Positions 8,791 to 18,021 of a stretch of 64,000 nt of DNA are shown here, piece by piece. A model generated the notes under the pieces. It worked only from the letters and a program-made list of their open reading frames with translations, did no database searches and had not been told where the DNA came from. This DNA comes from Taklimakanibacter lacteus (GTDB taxonomy: Bacteria > Pseudomonadota > Alphaproteobacteria > Rhizobiales > Aestuariivirgaceae). The position numbers and the translations under genes were made by a program. Within the stretch, counting starts at the first letter, position 1; each line of letters starts with the position of its first letter. The DNA lies in assembly GCA_003576695.1 (NCBI GenBank), contig QOZQ01000003.1:372001-436000 (forward strand), given 5' to 3'.

Positions 8791-9698
8791 CCCGCCAGCT
8801 CCACCGCGACGTCCTTGCGCCCGCGCGAGAACTCCGACAGCACCACCGCCCCGATGACCAGCGCGCTGCCGAGGAGGCGCGGCAGGGTTAGCGCCTCGCC
8901 GAGAAAGAGGGCGGCGAGGCCTATGGCGAAGACCGGCTCGAGATTGAGCACCATGGCGGTGGGCGCGCCGCCCGCCAGCTCCACCGCCTTGAACATGCCG
9001 ATATAGGAGATGGCGAAGAAGAAGCAGGTGACGGCGAGCGGCAGCCAGCCGGTGAAGCCTGCTCCGGTCAGGGCCAGGCCTTGCGTCAGGCTGAGATAGA
9101 GCACCGCCGTCGCCACGCCCGCGATCGCCATATAGAAGGTGACGATCGTGCCGTCGGCGGTCCTGAGCTTGATGCTGTTCCAGAAGATCGAGATGGCGAA
9201 GCCCACCGCCGACAGGCCGGCAAGCGCGATTCCTCTGGGATCGAGGCTCATGTCATTGAGGCCGATGGCGATGCCGACGCCGATCAATGCCGCGATGAGG
9301 CAGGCGAGCTCGATTGCGCCCGGAAACCGGCGGGCCTGGGCGCATTCGAGGAGGGTGGTGATGATCGGGAAGGTGTAGAGGATGACGACGCCGAGGCTCA
9401 CCGGGATATAGGCGAAGGAGCCAAGGAGGCCGAGCGCCCCGATGGCGGCGGTGATGCCGGAACCCAGCGCATGGAATGCGTGGTTGCGCGCCAGCCTGAA
9501 GCCGAGGCCCAGCAGCGGCAGGGCAAGGACGAGGCCTCCCAGCAGAAAGATGTAGCGCGCCAGCACCACGGTCGGCGGGTTGAAGCCTTGCGCATAAGCG
9601 AACGGCACCGAGACGTCGTTGATCGCAAGCGTCAACGCCGCCACGCCCGCAAGGATGATGCCGATGCGCGCTTTCCGCGCCGGATGGCCGCTTGTCAT
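8787..9698 (-). CDS. EamA/DMT-superfamily transporter
   Basis: A 303-residue integral membrane protein with about ten predicted helices arranged as two EamA repeats, for example [27 protein letters not shown] at residues 12-38 and [22 protein letters not shown] further on. [38 protein letters not shown] near the C-terminus is the usual closing of the second repeat (the LExP-x-GE signature). Families of this type export amino acids, nucleotides or drugs; the substrate cannot be read. It converges on ugpC with a 4-bp overlap of stop codons and is divergent from the DUF1194 gene, so it is a single-gene unit. Confidence 0.9.
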   Translation of the reverse strand: MTSGHPARKARIGIILAGVAALTLAINDVSVPFAYAQGFNPPTVVLARYIFLLGGLVLALPLLGLGFRLARNHAFHALGSGITAAIGALGLLGSFAYIPVSLGVVILYTFPIITTLLECAQARRFPGAIELACLIAALIGVGIAIGLNDMSLDPRGIALAGLSAVGFAISIFWNSIKLRTADGTIVTFYMAIAGVATAVLYLSLTQGLALTGAGFTGWLPLAVTCFFFAISYIGMFKAVELAGGAPTAMVLNLEPVFAIGLAALFLGEALTLPRLLGSALVIGAVVLSEFSRGRKDVAVELAG

Positions 9699-9883
9699 GT
9701 GGTGAGATCCTGAGGGACGGGAAGGGCGCCGGCCGGGATTCTACCGCCTGCGCCACGCGACTGCCAGTGCGAAACATTGGGGTGTCCATGAGTTTCATGC
9801 ACCGGATCGTGATGAGGCGGCCCATTGACCCCGATGCCGCCGCGCCTAGTCTCTTCACAGGACGGCGGCAAAGGAGGCTTTGC

Positions 9884-10684
9884 GTGCGGCGCGGAACATT
9901 CAGGCTCCTCGCGGCTTTTCTCGCCGCCATCTTTCCGGTCTCGATCCTGTCCGCCGCCGATATGCCGGTCGATCTCGAGCTTATCCTGGCGGTCGACGTC
10001 TCGCGCTCGATGGACATGGACGAGCAGGCCTTGCAGCGCAACGGCTATGTCGCCGCCTTCCGCCATAAGGATGTGATCGACGCCATTGCTTCCGGCCCCC
10101 ATGGCCGCATCGCGGTGAGCTATGTCGAATGGGCCGGCCCCGCCTATCAGAGGCCCCTGGTGGCGTGGACGATCATTGACGGTGCGGCGGCGGCCAATAA
10201 ATTCGCCGACCAGCTGGCCGCCGCCCCCATCTCGCGCGAGCATGGCACGTCGATCGCCAACGGCCTGCTCTTCGTGGGCCCGAGCTTCGCGGGCAATGGC
10301 ATCAGGGGCGACCGCCAGGTCATCGATGTCTCGGGCGATGGTCCCAACAATATGGGCGTGCCGGTAACGGTCGCCCGCGATCCCCTGATCGCCGCCGGCG
10401 TCACCATCAACGGCCTGCCGATCATGATCAAGCGGCCGGGCGGTTTTGCCTCGATCGAGAATCTCGATATCTATTATGAGGATTGCGTCATCGGCGGCAC
10501 CGGGGCCTTCCTGGTGCCGGTGACCGATATCCAGAAGCTGGCCACGGCCATCCGCCGCAAGCTGGTGCTGGAGATCGCGTCGCGCCCGCTACGGATCGTC
10601 AAGGTGGTCGAGACGCAGCAGGCCAGGCCGCGCATCGATTGCATGATCGGGGAGAGGCTGCGCGAGCAGTGGATGCGGGAATAG
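9884..10684 (+). CDS. DUF1194 (von Willebrand A-like) secreted protein
   Basis: A 266-residue protein starting at GTG 9884, preceded by a strong AAAGGAGG site at 9870-9877. This start gives a signal peptide (RLLAAFLAAIFPVSILSAADM); an in-frame ATG at 9788 would bury it. The body begins LELILAVDVSRSMDMDEQALQRNGY, a vWA metal-ion-dependent adhesion motif (DxSxS), followed by GTSIANGLLF and VIDVSGDGPNN, the hallmarks of DUF1194. Such proteins are exported and of unknown function, perhaps binding a partner through the metal site. It is divergent from the EamA gene. Confidence 0.85.
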   Translation: MRRGTFRLLAAFLAAIFPVSILSAADMPVDLELILAVDVSRSMDMDEQALQRNGYVAAFRHKDVIDAIASGPHGRIAVSYVEWAGPAYQRPLVAWTIIDGAAAANKFADQLAAAPISREHGTSIANGLLFVGPSFAGNGIRGDRQVIDVSGDGPNNMGVPVTVARDPLIAAGVTINGLPIMIKRPGGFASIENLDIYYEDCVIGGTGAFLVPVTDIQKLATAIRRKLVLEIASRPLRIVKVVETQQARPRIDCMIGERLREQWMRE

Positions 10685-10723
10685 ACGCGAGGCGGTGTCT
10701 CTAATAAAGCTATCCGTACAAGT

Positions 10724-10839
10724 ACCCTCACGCTGAGGTGCCCGCCACAGGCGGGCCTCGAAGCGCCTGTCAGGATGGAGCGAGAGTGCTGCAGCACACC
10801 CTTCGAGGCTCGCTGCGCTCGCACCTCTGGGTGAGGGTT
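10724..10839. repeat. Palindromic intergenic repeat, family C
   Basis: The left arm ACCCTCACGCTGAGGTGC followed by CCTCGAAG and the right arm CTTCGAGGCTCG then CACCTCTGGGTGAGGGT are imperfect reverse complements around a spacer of about 35 bp. Repeats of this CCTCA-AGGTGC-CCTCGAAG type are common between genes in Hyphomicrobiales. It lies between the DUF1194 gene and the LtrA-like gene. Confidence 0.75.
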
Positions 10840-10877
10840 GTGGCTTTGATGCACGCTAACTGCTCAGGGGGGAGTGC

Positions 10878-12056
10878 TTGGGACATCTGCTGCGCGCGCG
10901 CAAAGGGCATGAGCATGCCCGCGTCACCTTCGTCGAATTGTTCTTCGATCTCGTCTTCGTCTTTGCGATAACCCAGCTCTCCCACGCGCTGCTGGCGCAT
11001 TTTACGCCTATGGGAGCTGTCGAGACGCTGCTCCTGATGATGGCCGTCTGGTGGGTGTGGATCTACACCTCCTGGGTCACCAACTGGCTCGACCCCGAGC
11101 GCCTGCCGGTCAGGCTGATGCTCTTCGCCATCATGCTCCTGGGGCTCATCATGTCCTCCGCCATCCCCAAGGCCTTCGCCGAGCTGGGGCTCGTCTTCGC
11201 CCTTATGCATGTGGCGATGCAGGTGGGGCGCACGCTGTTCACGCTGTGGGGCATCAGGGGGCATGCCTCGCTTACCTTGAACTTCCTCCGCATCCTGGCC
11301 TGGCTCTGCGTCTCGGGCGTGTTCTGGATCGCGGGCGGCTTCGCCGAGGGCGAGTTGCGGCTCATCCTCTGGCTGCTGGCGCTCGTCATCGAATATGCCG
11401 GGCCCTCCACCGGCTTCTGGACGCCGGGCCTTGGCCGCTCGGTCACGACCGACTGGAATGTCGAGGGTGGCCATCTCGCCGAGCGCTGCGGTCTCTTCGT
11501 CATCATTGCGCTGGGTGAATCCGTCCTGGTGACGGGCGCCACCTTTGCGGACCTCGCCTGGGACTGGCCGGTCGTGCTGGCCTTCCTGTCGGCCTTCGTG
11601 GCGAGCGTCGCCATGTGGTGGATCTACTTCAATACCGGCGCCGAACGGGGCACGGTGACCATGACGTCGTCGGGCGATCCCGGTCGCCTCGCCCGCATTG
11701 CCTATACCTATATCCACCTCTTCATCATCGCCGGGATCATCGTGACGGCGGTGGGCGATGAATTCGCCCTGGCGCATCCCGAAGGCCATGCCGATCTGAA
11801 GATGGCGGCAGCCCTTGTCGGCGGCCCGGCGCTTTATCTCATCGGCACGCTCCTGTTCCGCCGGGCGATCACCGGGCGCCTGCCGAAGGTCCAGCTCCTC
11901 GCGGTCGTGGCGCTTGTGGCGCTGTTTGCCTTGTCGGGCGTCTTCTCGCCCGTGCTATTGAGCCTTGCAACCACGGCCGTGCTCTGCATTGTCGCTGCCG
12001 CGGAAAAAGGGACGGCCAGGGAAGTGAGAGAGACCATCGCGCATGATCACAATTGA
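10878..12056 (+). CDS. Low-temperature-requirement A (LtrA)-like membrane protein
   Basis: A 392-residue protein with about ten predicted membrane helices. The N-terminal VTFVELFFDLVFVFAITQLSHALL and WWVWIYTSWVTNWLDPERLPVRLMLF segments are the defining LtrA-family motifs, and the second half has ERCGLFVIIALGESVLVTGATF, also diagnostic. The role is unclear; the name comes from a Listeria locus needed for growth in the cold. The start used is TTG 10878, with a GGGGGGAG site at 10867-10873. It overlaps the following acetyltransferase by 14 bases. Confidence 0.88.
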   Translation: MGHLLRARKGHEHARVTFVELFFDLVFVFAITQLSHALLAHFTPMGAVETLLLMMAVWWVWIYTSWVTNWLDPERLPVRLMLFAIMLLGLIMSSAIPKAFAELGLVFALMHVAMQVGRTLFTLWGIRGHASLTLNFLRILAWLCVSGVFWIAGGFAEGELRLILWLLALVIEYAGPSTGFWTPGLGRSVTTDWNVEGGHLAERCGLFVIIALGESVLVTGATFADLAWDWPVVLAFLSAFVASVAMWWIYFNTGAERGTVTMTSSGDPGRLARIAYTYIHLFIIAGIIVTAVGDEFALAHPEGHADLKMAAALVGGPALYLIGTLLFRRAITGRLPKVQLLAVVALVALFALSGVFSPVLLSLATTAVLCIVAAAEKGTAREVRETIAHDHN

Positions 12057-12528
12057 GCCCATCGGTCCGGGCGACCAGGCAAAGGTGCTGGCGCTCAACA
12101 ATCAGTTTGCCGTCGAGACCTCGTTTCTGGACGCGGCGAAGCTCGCCGCCATGGTGGAGGAGGCCTTTCTTGCCACCCGCATTGGCGGCGTCGATGCCTT
12201 TCTCATCGTCTTCGACCAGCGCGCCCGCTATGACAGTTCCAATTTCCTGTGGTTCCGCGACCGCTTCCCGGATTTCGCCTATGTCGACCGGATCATCACC
12301 GGGCCCGGGGCTCGCGGCAAAGGTTACGCAAGGGCGCTTTACCAGGATCTTTTCGTTAGGGCAGCTGCCGCCGGCCATAAAAGGGTGGTCTGCGAGGTCA
12401 ATTCCGACCCGCCCAACCCGGTGTCCGATGCCTTCCACGCCACCTTGGGTTTTGCTCCAATCGGTAGCCAGACGTTGCGCGGTTCCAGCAAGACCGTCCG
12501 TTATCTGAGTAAAAATATTCCTAGCTGA
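12043..12528 (+). CDS. GNAT-family N-acetyltransferase
   Basis: A 161-residue cytosolic protein with the GNAT fold. VDAFLIVFDQRARYDSSNFLWF gives the central strands, YVDRIITGPGARGKGYARALYQDLF holds the acetyl-CoA pyrophosphate loop (GxxxRGKGYA), and CEVNSDPPNPVSDAFHATLGF is the C-terminal strand and helix region (N and FH/LGF motifs). The acetyl-acceptor is unknown. It overlaps the end of the LtrA-like gene by 14 bases, implying co-transcription. Confidence 0.87.
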   Translation: MITIEPIGPGDQAKVLALNNQFAVETSFLDAAKLAAMVEEAFLATRIGGVDAFLIVFDQRARYDSSNFLWFRDRFPDFAYVDRIITGPGARGKGYARALYQDLFVRAAAAGHKRVVCEVNSDPPNPVSDAFHATLGFAPIGSQTLRGSSKTVRYLSKNIPS

Positions 12529-12742
12529 TTTTCGGGTCGCCGCAACAGGTGCGGCTGCGCCTTGGCTTGCCGTTGTCAAGCCCGGTTTTCATGCCAAAAG
12601 CCATGCGCTTTTTCCTATGGAAATGCAGGAAATTCGCAGGTTTTTGGGCCCATTTTGTCGCGATTTTCGGGGCTGGTTTTAAGCCGTCCAGATGCTACCG
12701 TTTTGGCTGTTGCGTCGGTGTTTTCAGTCAAGTGAGTTTGTC

Positions 12743-12883
12743 ATGCCTGTCTTCGAGGAGTGGTTCGAATACGATTACGAGGAAGTCCTTCTGGGTGCGG
12801 TCAAGGCCGAGTCCAAGCGCAAGCATCATGGGAAGCTTGCCCAGCGCTTGCGCCACAGGAGGCAACCCGCGCCGCAGAAGTAA
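12743..12883 (+). CDS. Very small hypothetical protein (46 aa)
   Basis: ATG 12743 opens a 46-residue frame: an acidic-aromatic start (MPVFEEWFEYDYEEVLLGA) followed by a strongly basic tail rich in Lys, Arg and His. Codon use resembles the neighbours, and a terminator-like hairpin follows at 12954-12986, which favours a real gene. The ribosome site (AAGTGAG at 12730-12736) is weak. No family is recognised. The 215 bases between 12528 and this start show no other coding signal. Confidence 0.4.
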   Translation: MPVFEEWFEYDYEEVLLGAVKAESKRKHHGKLAQRLRHRRQPAPQK

Positions 12884-12953
12884 CTTCCCCCGCTTCCACT
12901 GCGCGACAGGTCGATCAGGGAGCGCGCAGTCACGGCTTTACAAACACGAAATG

Positions 12954-12986
12954 GTGCCGCCCGGATCTTTAGATTCCGGGCGGCAC
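12954..12986 (+). terminator. Terminator-like hairpin
   Basis: A perfect 12-bp stem GTGCCGCCCGGA / TCCGGGCGGCAC with a 9-base loop. It is followed by TGTTCTAAAG rather than a run of T, so it is a weak intrinsic terminator or an RNA-stabilising hairpin. It separates the small gene at 12743 from the acyl-CoA ligase operon. Confidence 0.6.
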
Positions 12987-13161
12987 TGTTCTAAAGTCTA
13001 GACAGCGAAAGCTTGACGCCCGGAGAAAAACAAGGTCGATTGCCTTTCAGTGTTTGTGCCGGTCTCGGCGGGACCGGCGTGAAGAGGAGTGAAAGAGCGT
13101 CCATCAGAAGGCGCTTAGAACTCCATCGGGCGGGTGAGCCCGATCGAACCGGGAGGAAGGC

Positions 13162-15129
13162 TTGTCTGAGCTCGATCAGGCAACTGAAAACACATTCCCC
13201 AAACTCATTCTTCACAATGCGCTGACGCGTGGCCGGCGCCCGGCGATGCGCCACAAGGACTTCGGCATCTGGCAATCGTGGAACTGGGCCGAGGCGGCCG
13301 ATTTCATCAAGGCTCTTGCCGCGGGCCTGGCCGGCCTCGGCGCCCGGCGTGACGACAAGATCGCCATCATCGGCTCCAACCGGCCTTATCTCTACTGGTC
13401 GATCGCCGCCGCCCAATCGCTGGGCGCGGTGCCGGTGCCGATCTATTCGGATTCGGTCGCCGAGGAGATGGCCTTCGTCCTCGAACATGCGGAAGTTCGC
13501 TTCGCCATCGTCGAGGACCAGGAGCAGGTCGACAAGATCCTGTCGGTCGAGGCAAGGCTGCCGGCGCTCGCTGCCGTCCTCTATGAAGAGAAGAGGGGGC
13601 TGCGGGACTACGACCACAAAAGGCTGCATGCGCTTGGCCATATCGTCGAAGCAGGCCGCACGGCGCTGCAGGACAAGGCCGCGAAAGCGGCGCTCGATCG
13701 CGCGATCGCCCAGGGCACAGGGCAGGACATAGCGGTCATTCTCTATACGTCGGGCACCACCGGCCGGCCCAAGGGCGTGATGCTCACTTATGACAATCTC
13801 ATCGCCAGCGCCCGCATCGGCATCGCCTTTGACGGCCTGAGCGAGACGGACGAGATCATCGCTTATCTGCCCATGGCCTGGGTGGGCGATCACGTCTTCT
13901 CCTATGCCCAGGCGATCCTTGCCGGCTACTGCGTCAGCTGCCCGGAAAAAGCCGAGACCATCATCCACGACCGCCGCGAGATCGGGCCGACCTATGTCTT
14001 CGCGCCACCGCGCGTCTTCGAGAACCTGCTGACCCTCACCATGGTGCGCATGGAGGATGCGGGCCGGCTCAAGCGCTGGATCTTCGCGCATTTCCTGAAA
14101 GTGGCGCGCCGGTGGGGCGAGCGGATACTCAGCGGCGAGAAGGTGCCGCTCACAGCAAGGCTGCATTACGCGCTGGGCGATGTGCTCGTCTACGCGCCCC
14201 TGCGCAACCGCTATGGCCTCTCCAACATCAAGGTCGGCTATACGGCGGGCGAGGCGATCGGGGCCGAGATCTTCAGCTATTACCGCTCGATCGGCGTCAA
14301 CCTCAAGCAGCTCTATGGCCAGACCGAGGCTTCCGTCTACATCACCTTGCAGCCCGACGGCGAGATCAAGCCCGATACGGTGGGCAGGCCCGCACCTTCC
14401 GTCGATATCCGCCTCGCCCCTTCGGGCGAGGTCGAGTTCAACGGCCCGGGCGTGTTCCAGGGCTATTTCAAGGATCCCGAGAAGACGGCGGAGGTGAAGA
14501 CCAGGGACGGCTATGTCCGCACCGGCGATGTCGGCTTCTTCGACGCCTCAGGCCATCTCAAGATCATCGATCGCGCCAAGGATGTCGGCCGGCTCTCGCA
14601 GGGCGGCCTGTTCCCGCCGAAATATATCGAGAACAAGCTCAAATTCTATCCCAACATCAAGGAAGCCGTCGCCTTCGGCGATGCCCGCGACCATGTGGCC
14701 TGCTTCATCAATATCGATCAGGTGGCGGTCGGCAACTGGGCCGAGCGCAACAATGTCGCGCATGCCTCCTATCAGGAGCTTGCCGCCGATCCCCGCGTCT
14801 ATGACATGATCGCGAAGCATGTCGAGGAGGTCAACCAGGCGCTGGCAGCCGAGCCGCAAATGGCCGGCGCCCAGATCGCCCGCTTCCTCATTCTGCCCAA
14901 GGAGCTCGATGCCGATGACGGCGAACTGACCCGCACCCAGAAGGTAAGGCGCAGCTTCATCACCGAGCGCTATGCGTCCCTGGTGAAGGCGCTCTATGAC
15001 GGCTCGGAGAAAGGCACGATCCGCACCGAAGTCACTTTCGAGGACGGCCGCAAGGGACTGCTCGAGGGCGAAGTGGTGATCCGCGACGTGGCCGTGACAC
15101 CCGTTCCCAGGCTGGAGGCGGCGGCATGA
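13162..15129 (+). CDS. Long-chain acyl-CoA synthetase-like AMP-binding protein
   Basis: A 655-residue ANL-superfamily enzyme that activates a carboxylic acid to its CoA thioester through an acyl-AMP. The P-loop YTSGTTGRPKG is at residues 195-205, the YGQTE motif starts at residue 385, VRTGDVGFF lies near 452, and the hinge is DRAKDVGRLSQGGLFPPKYIENKL. The hinge loop is the version found in ligases linked to Liv-type ABC genes rather than in classical FadD. TTG 13162 is used because GGGAGG lies at 13149-13155 just upstream. It overlaps the next gene by 4 bases. Context points to an acid, possibly aromatic or branched, imported by the transporter encoded downstream. Confidence 0.88.
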   Translation: MSELDQATENTFPKLILHNALTRGRRPAMRHKDFGIWQSWNWAEAADFIKALAAGLAGLGARRDDKIAIIGSNRPYLYWSIAAAQSLGAVPVPIYSDSVAEEMAFVLEHAEVRFAIVEDQEQVDKILSVEARLPALAAVLYEEKRGLRDYDHKRLHALGHIVEAGRTALQDKAAKAALDRAIAQGTGQDIAVILYTSGTTGRPKGVMLTYDNLIASARIGIAFDGLSETDEIIAYLPMAWVGDHVFSYAQAILAGYCVSCPEKAETIIHDRREIGPTYVFAPPRVFENLLTLTMVRMEDAGRLKRWIFAHFLKVARRWGERILSGEKVPLTARLHYALGDVLVYAPLRNRYGLSNIKVGYTAGEAIGAEIFSYYRSIGVNLKQLYGQTEASVYITLQPDGEIKPDTVGRPAPSVDIRLAPSGEVEFNGPGVFQGYFKDPEKTAEVKTRDGYVRTGDVGFFDASGHLKIIDRAKDVGRLSQGGLFPPKYIENKLKFYPNIKEAVAFGDARDHVACFINIDQVAVGNWAERNNVAHASYQELAADPRVYDMIAKHVEEVNQALAAEPQMAGAQIARFLILPKELDADDGELTRTQKVRRSFITERYASLVKALYDGSEKGTIRTEVTFEDGRKGLLEGEVVIRDVAVTPVPRLEAAA

Positions 15130-15923
15130 CGCGGGCGACGGGCGAGATCATGCTCGATGTCCACAATGTCTCGCTGCGCTTCGGCGGCGTGAAGGCGGTC
15201 ACCGACATCTCCTTCGACATCCGCAAGGGTGAGATCCGCGCCATCATCGGACCCAATGGCGCCGGCAAGACTTCGATGCTCAATGTCATCAACGGCGTCT
15301 ATCACCCGCAGCAGGGCACCATCACCTTCAAGGGCCGGGTGCGCAAGGCGATGCAGCCGCACCAGGCGGCGAAATCGGGCATCGCCCGCACCTTCCAGAA
15401 TGTGGCGCTGTTCAAGGGCATGTCGACGCTCGACAACATCATGTCGGGCCGCTTCCTCAAGATGCACCGCAACTTCTTCTGGCAGCTGATCCATCTGGGA
15501 CCGGCGCGCCAGGAGGAGATCGCCCACCGCCGCAAGGTCGAGGAAATCATCGACTTCCTCGAGATCCAGCATGTGCGCAAAGTCCCGGTCGGCAAATTGC
15601 CCTATGGACTGCAGAAGCGGGTCGAGCTTGGCCGGGCGCTCGCCATGGAGCCCGAGCTGCTCCTCCTCGATGAGCCGATGGCCGGCATGAATCTCGAGGA
15701 GAAGGAGGATATGAGCCGCTTCATCCTCGATGTGAACCATGAATTCGGCACCACCATCGCCTTGATCGAACATGACATGGGCGTGGTGATGGATCTCTCC
15801 GACCGCGTCGTGGTGCTCGATTACGGCCGCAAGATCGCCGACGGCACGCCCGATGAGGTGAAGTCGAACCAGAATGTCATCGATGCCTATCTGGGTGTCG
15901 CGCATCAGGAGAAGTCGCGATGA
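15126..15923 (+). CDS. Liv-type ABC transporter ATP-binding protein (LivG-like)
   Basis: A 265-residue ATPase of the branched-chain amino acid (HAAT) class. Walker A GPNGAGKT spans residues 42-49, the Q-loop is in IARTFQNVALFKGMSTLDNI, Walker B is LLLLDEPMAGMN, and the switch His is in LIEHDMGVVMDLSDRVVVLDYG. The ABC signature reads LPYGLQKRVE instead of LSGGQ, a variation usual in LivG proteins. It begins inside the ligase stop and ends inside the permease start (4-bp overlaps on both sides), so the three genes are translationally coupled. Confidence 0.92.
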   Translation: MTRATGEIMLDVHNVSLRFGGVKAVTDISFDIRKGEIRAIIGPNGAGKTSMLNVINGVYHPQQGTITFKGRVRKAMQPHQAAKSGIARTFQNVALFKGMSTLDNIMSGRFLKMHRNFFWQLIHLGPARQEEIAHRRKVEEIIDFLEIQHVRKVPVGKLPYGLQKRVELGRALAMEPELLLLDEPMAGMNLEEKEDMSRFILDVNHEFGTTIALIEHDMGVVMDLSDRVVVLDYGRKIADGTPDEVKSNQNVIDAYLGVAHQEKSR

Positions 15924-16879
15924 GCCTCCTGTATGACATTCTCGTTGCGCCCTTCGTCCAGATGGCAGATGCGCCGGATTTCCTGGCCCAGGTCCTGTGG
16001 GAAGGCTTCGTCTCCGGCATCCTCTATGCCCTGATAGCACTTGGCTTCGTGCTGATCTTCAAGGCCTCGGGCGTGTTCAATTTCGCGCAAGGGATCATGG
16101 TCGTCTTCGCCGCCTTGACCCTGGTGGGGCTCTATCAGAAGGGCGTTCCGGCCCTCCTGGCCCTTGTGCTGACGATTGCCGTCATGGGCCTCCTGGCTTT
16201 GGCGGTCGAGCGCTTCATCATGCGCCCACTGGTCAACCAGCCGCATGTCATCCTGCTGATGGCGACGATCGGGCTGACCTATTTCCTCGTCGGCCTGGGC
16301 GAGCTCGTCTTCGGCGGCGAACCCAAGCAGATGATCACCACCGAGCTCGGCCTTCCCACCGGCTCGACCGAGATTCCCTTCGGCGAGCGGGGTGTGGTGA
16401 TCCTCCAGCATATCGACATTGCGGCCGCGGTGATCGCCATCCTCATGGTGGCGGGGCTCGGCCTGTTCTTCAACCGCACCCGGATCGGGCGCGCCTTGCG
16501 CGCCGTGGCCGATGACCACCAGGCGGCCCTTTCGGTCGGCATCTCGCTCAATCAGATCTGGGCCATCGTGTGGTTCGCCGCAGGGATCGTGGCGCTGGCC
16601 ACCGGCATCATGTGGGGGGCGAGATCGGATGTGTCCTTCGCGCTCGAGATCATTGCGCTCAGGGCCCTGCCTGTCCTCATCCTGGGCGGCTTCACCTCGG
16701 TGCCGGGCGCCATTGTCGGCGGCCTCATTGTCGGCATCGGCGAGAAGCTGGGCGAGATCTATTGGGGCCCGCTCCTGGGCGGCGGCATCGAATCCTGGCT
16801 CGCCTACATGATTGCTCTGGTCTTCCTGCTGTTCCGGCCGCAAGGTCTGTTCGGCGAACGCATCATCGAGCGGGTGTAG
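15920..16879 (+). CDS. Liv-type ABC transporter permease (LivH-like)
   Basis: A 319-residue inner-membrane permease with eight or nine predicted helices. GFVSGILYALIALGFVLIFKASGVFNFAQGIMVVFAA (residues 30-66) is the characteristic LivH opening, and RTRIGRALRAVADDHQAALSVGISLNQI is the cytoplasmic coupling loop. VLILGGFTSVPGAIVGGLIVGIGE closes the fold. It pairs with the LivM-like protein that starts one base after its stop. Confidence 0.92.
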   Translation: MSLLYDILVAPFVQMADAPDFLAQVLWEGFVSGILYALIALGFVLIFKASGVFNFAQGIMVVFAALTLVGLYQKGVPALLALVLTIAVMGLLALAVERFIMRPLVNQPHVILLMATIGLTYFLVGLGELVFGGEPKQMITTELGLPTGSTEIPFGERGVVILQHIDIAAAVIAILMVAGLGLFFNRTRIGRALRAVADDHQAALSVGISLNQIWAIVWFAAGIVALATGIMWGARSDVSFALEIIALRALPVLILGGFTSVPGAIVGGLIVGIGEKLGEIYWGPLLGGGIESWLAYMIALVFLLFRPQGLFGERIIERV

Positions 16880-16880
16880 C

Positions 16881-17963
16881 ATGCTCTATCGCGAGGCCGG
16901 CCAGTTCAAATCGACCTATGCGGCGGACCAGGCCATCTTCCCGCTGCGCCAGGATCGCATCGGGCTCTTCGCCATCCTGGGGCTTGCCTTCATCGCCGTG
17001 CCGCTGCTGGCCGATGACTTCATCCTCGACGCCATCGCCATTCCCTTCCTCATCCTCGCTCTGGCGACGATCGGCCTCAACATCCTCACCGGCTATGCCG
17101 GGCAATTGTCTCTGGGGACCGGCGGCTTCATGGGGGCAGGGGCCTATGCCTGCTACAAGCTCACCACCTCGTTCCCGGAAGCGAATATCATCCTGCTGAT
17201 CCTGCTCTCCGGCGTCTTCTCGGCCGCGATCGGCATCGTCTTCGGCCTGCCGTCCTTGCGCATCAAGGGCCTCTATCTCGCGGTGACGACGCTTGCCGCC
17301 CAGTTCTTTCTCGAATGGTGCTTCATCCGCATCGGCTGGCTCTACAACTACAATGTCTCGGGCGCCATCGATTCGCCTGAGCGCAACACGATCGGCGGCC
17401 TCGTTCTCACCGGTCCCAATGCCAGTTCCGTGACGCGCTATATCGTCGTGCTCGCCATCGTGGCGCTCATCACATTGCTCGCCAAGAATCTCGTCCGCGG
17501 CCGCATCGGACGCTCCTGGATGATGATCCGCGACATGGATATCGCCGCCGAGCTCATGGGCGTGCGCCCGCTCATCGCCAAGCTCTCGGCCTTTGCCGTC
17601 TCGTCCTATATTTGCGGCGTGGCCGGCGCCATGTTCGTCTTCTTCTACCTGGGCTCGGTCGAGCCCGCCGCCTTCTCGATCACTCTGTCCTTCCAGATTC
17701 TCTTCATGGTGATCGTCGGCGGGCTCGGCAGCCTGATCGGCTGCTATTTCGGCGCCGCCTTCATCTGGATCCTGCCCATTTTCCTGCGCAACGGTCTGCC
17801 CATGATCGGGATCGACATAGGTGCCGAGAATGTCGTGCATCTGACCTCGATGATCGTCGGCGTGCTCATCATCCTGTTCCTGATCTGGGAGCCGCATGGC
17901 CTGGCGCGGCTCTGGCAGATCGGGAAGGAGAAGCTGCGTGTCTGGCCGTTTCCTTATGCGTGA
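16881..17963 (+). CDS. Liv-type ABC transporter permease (LivM-like)
   Basis: A 360-residue permease with about ten predicted helices. LATIGLNILTGYAGQLSLGTGGFMGAGAYACYKL is the LivM core motif, and RGRIGRSWMMIRDMDIAAELMGVRPLIAKLSAFAVSSYICGVAGAM is the coupling loop plus next helix. ATG 16881 is chosen because it follows the previous stop by one base and gives the family N-terminus; the frame is open a little further upstream but lies inside the LivH gene. It forms the membrane pore with the LivH-like protein. Confidence 0.91.
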   Translation: MLYREAGQFKSTYAADQAIFPLRQDRIGLFAILGLAFIAVPLLADDFILDAIAIPFLILALATIGLNILTGYAGQLSLGTGGFMGAGAYACYKLTTSFPEANIILLILLSGVFSAAIGIVFGLPSLRIKGLYLAVTTLAAQFFLEWCFIRIGWLYNYNVSGAIDSPERNTIGGLVLTGPNASSVTRYIVVLAIVALITLLAKNLVRGRIGRSWMMIRDMDIAAELMGVRPLIAKLSAFAVSSYICGVAGAMFVFFYLGSVEPAAFSITLSFQILFMVIVGGLGSLIGCYFGAAFIWILPIFLRNGLPMIGIDIGAENVVHLTSMIVGVLIILFLIWEPHGLARLWQIGKEKLRVWPFPYA

Positions 17964-18021
17964 GGGATGGTCGGGGTAAGTTTTCATCAAGAGGCCACTG
18001 GGCCATGTTTGGGAGGAAGAC

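Noticed and set aside
12549-13001. A 150-codon plus-strand frame after the GNAT gene
   Set aside because: Runs through a terminator-like hairpin and the better-supported 46-aa frame; Phe/Cys/Ser-rich composition unlike neighbouring proteins.
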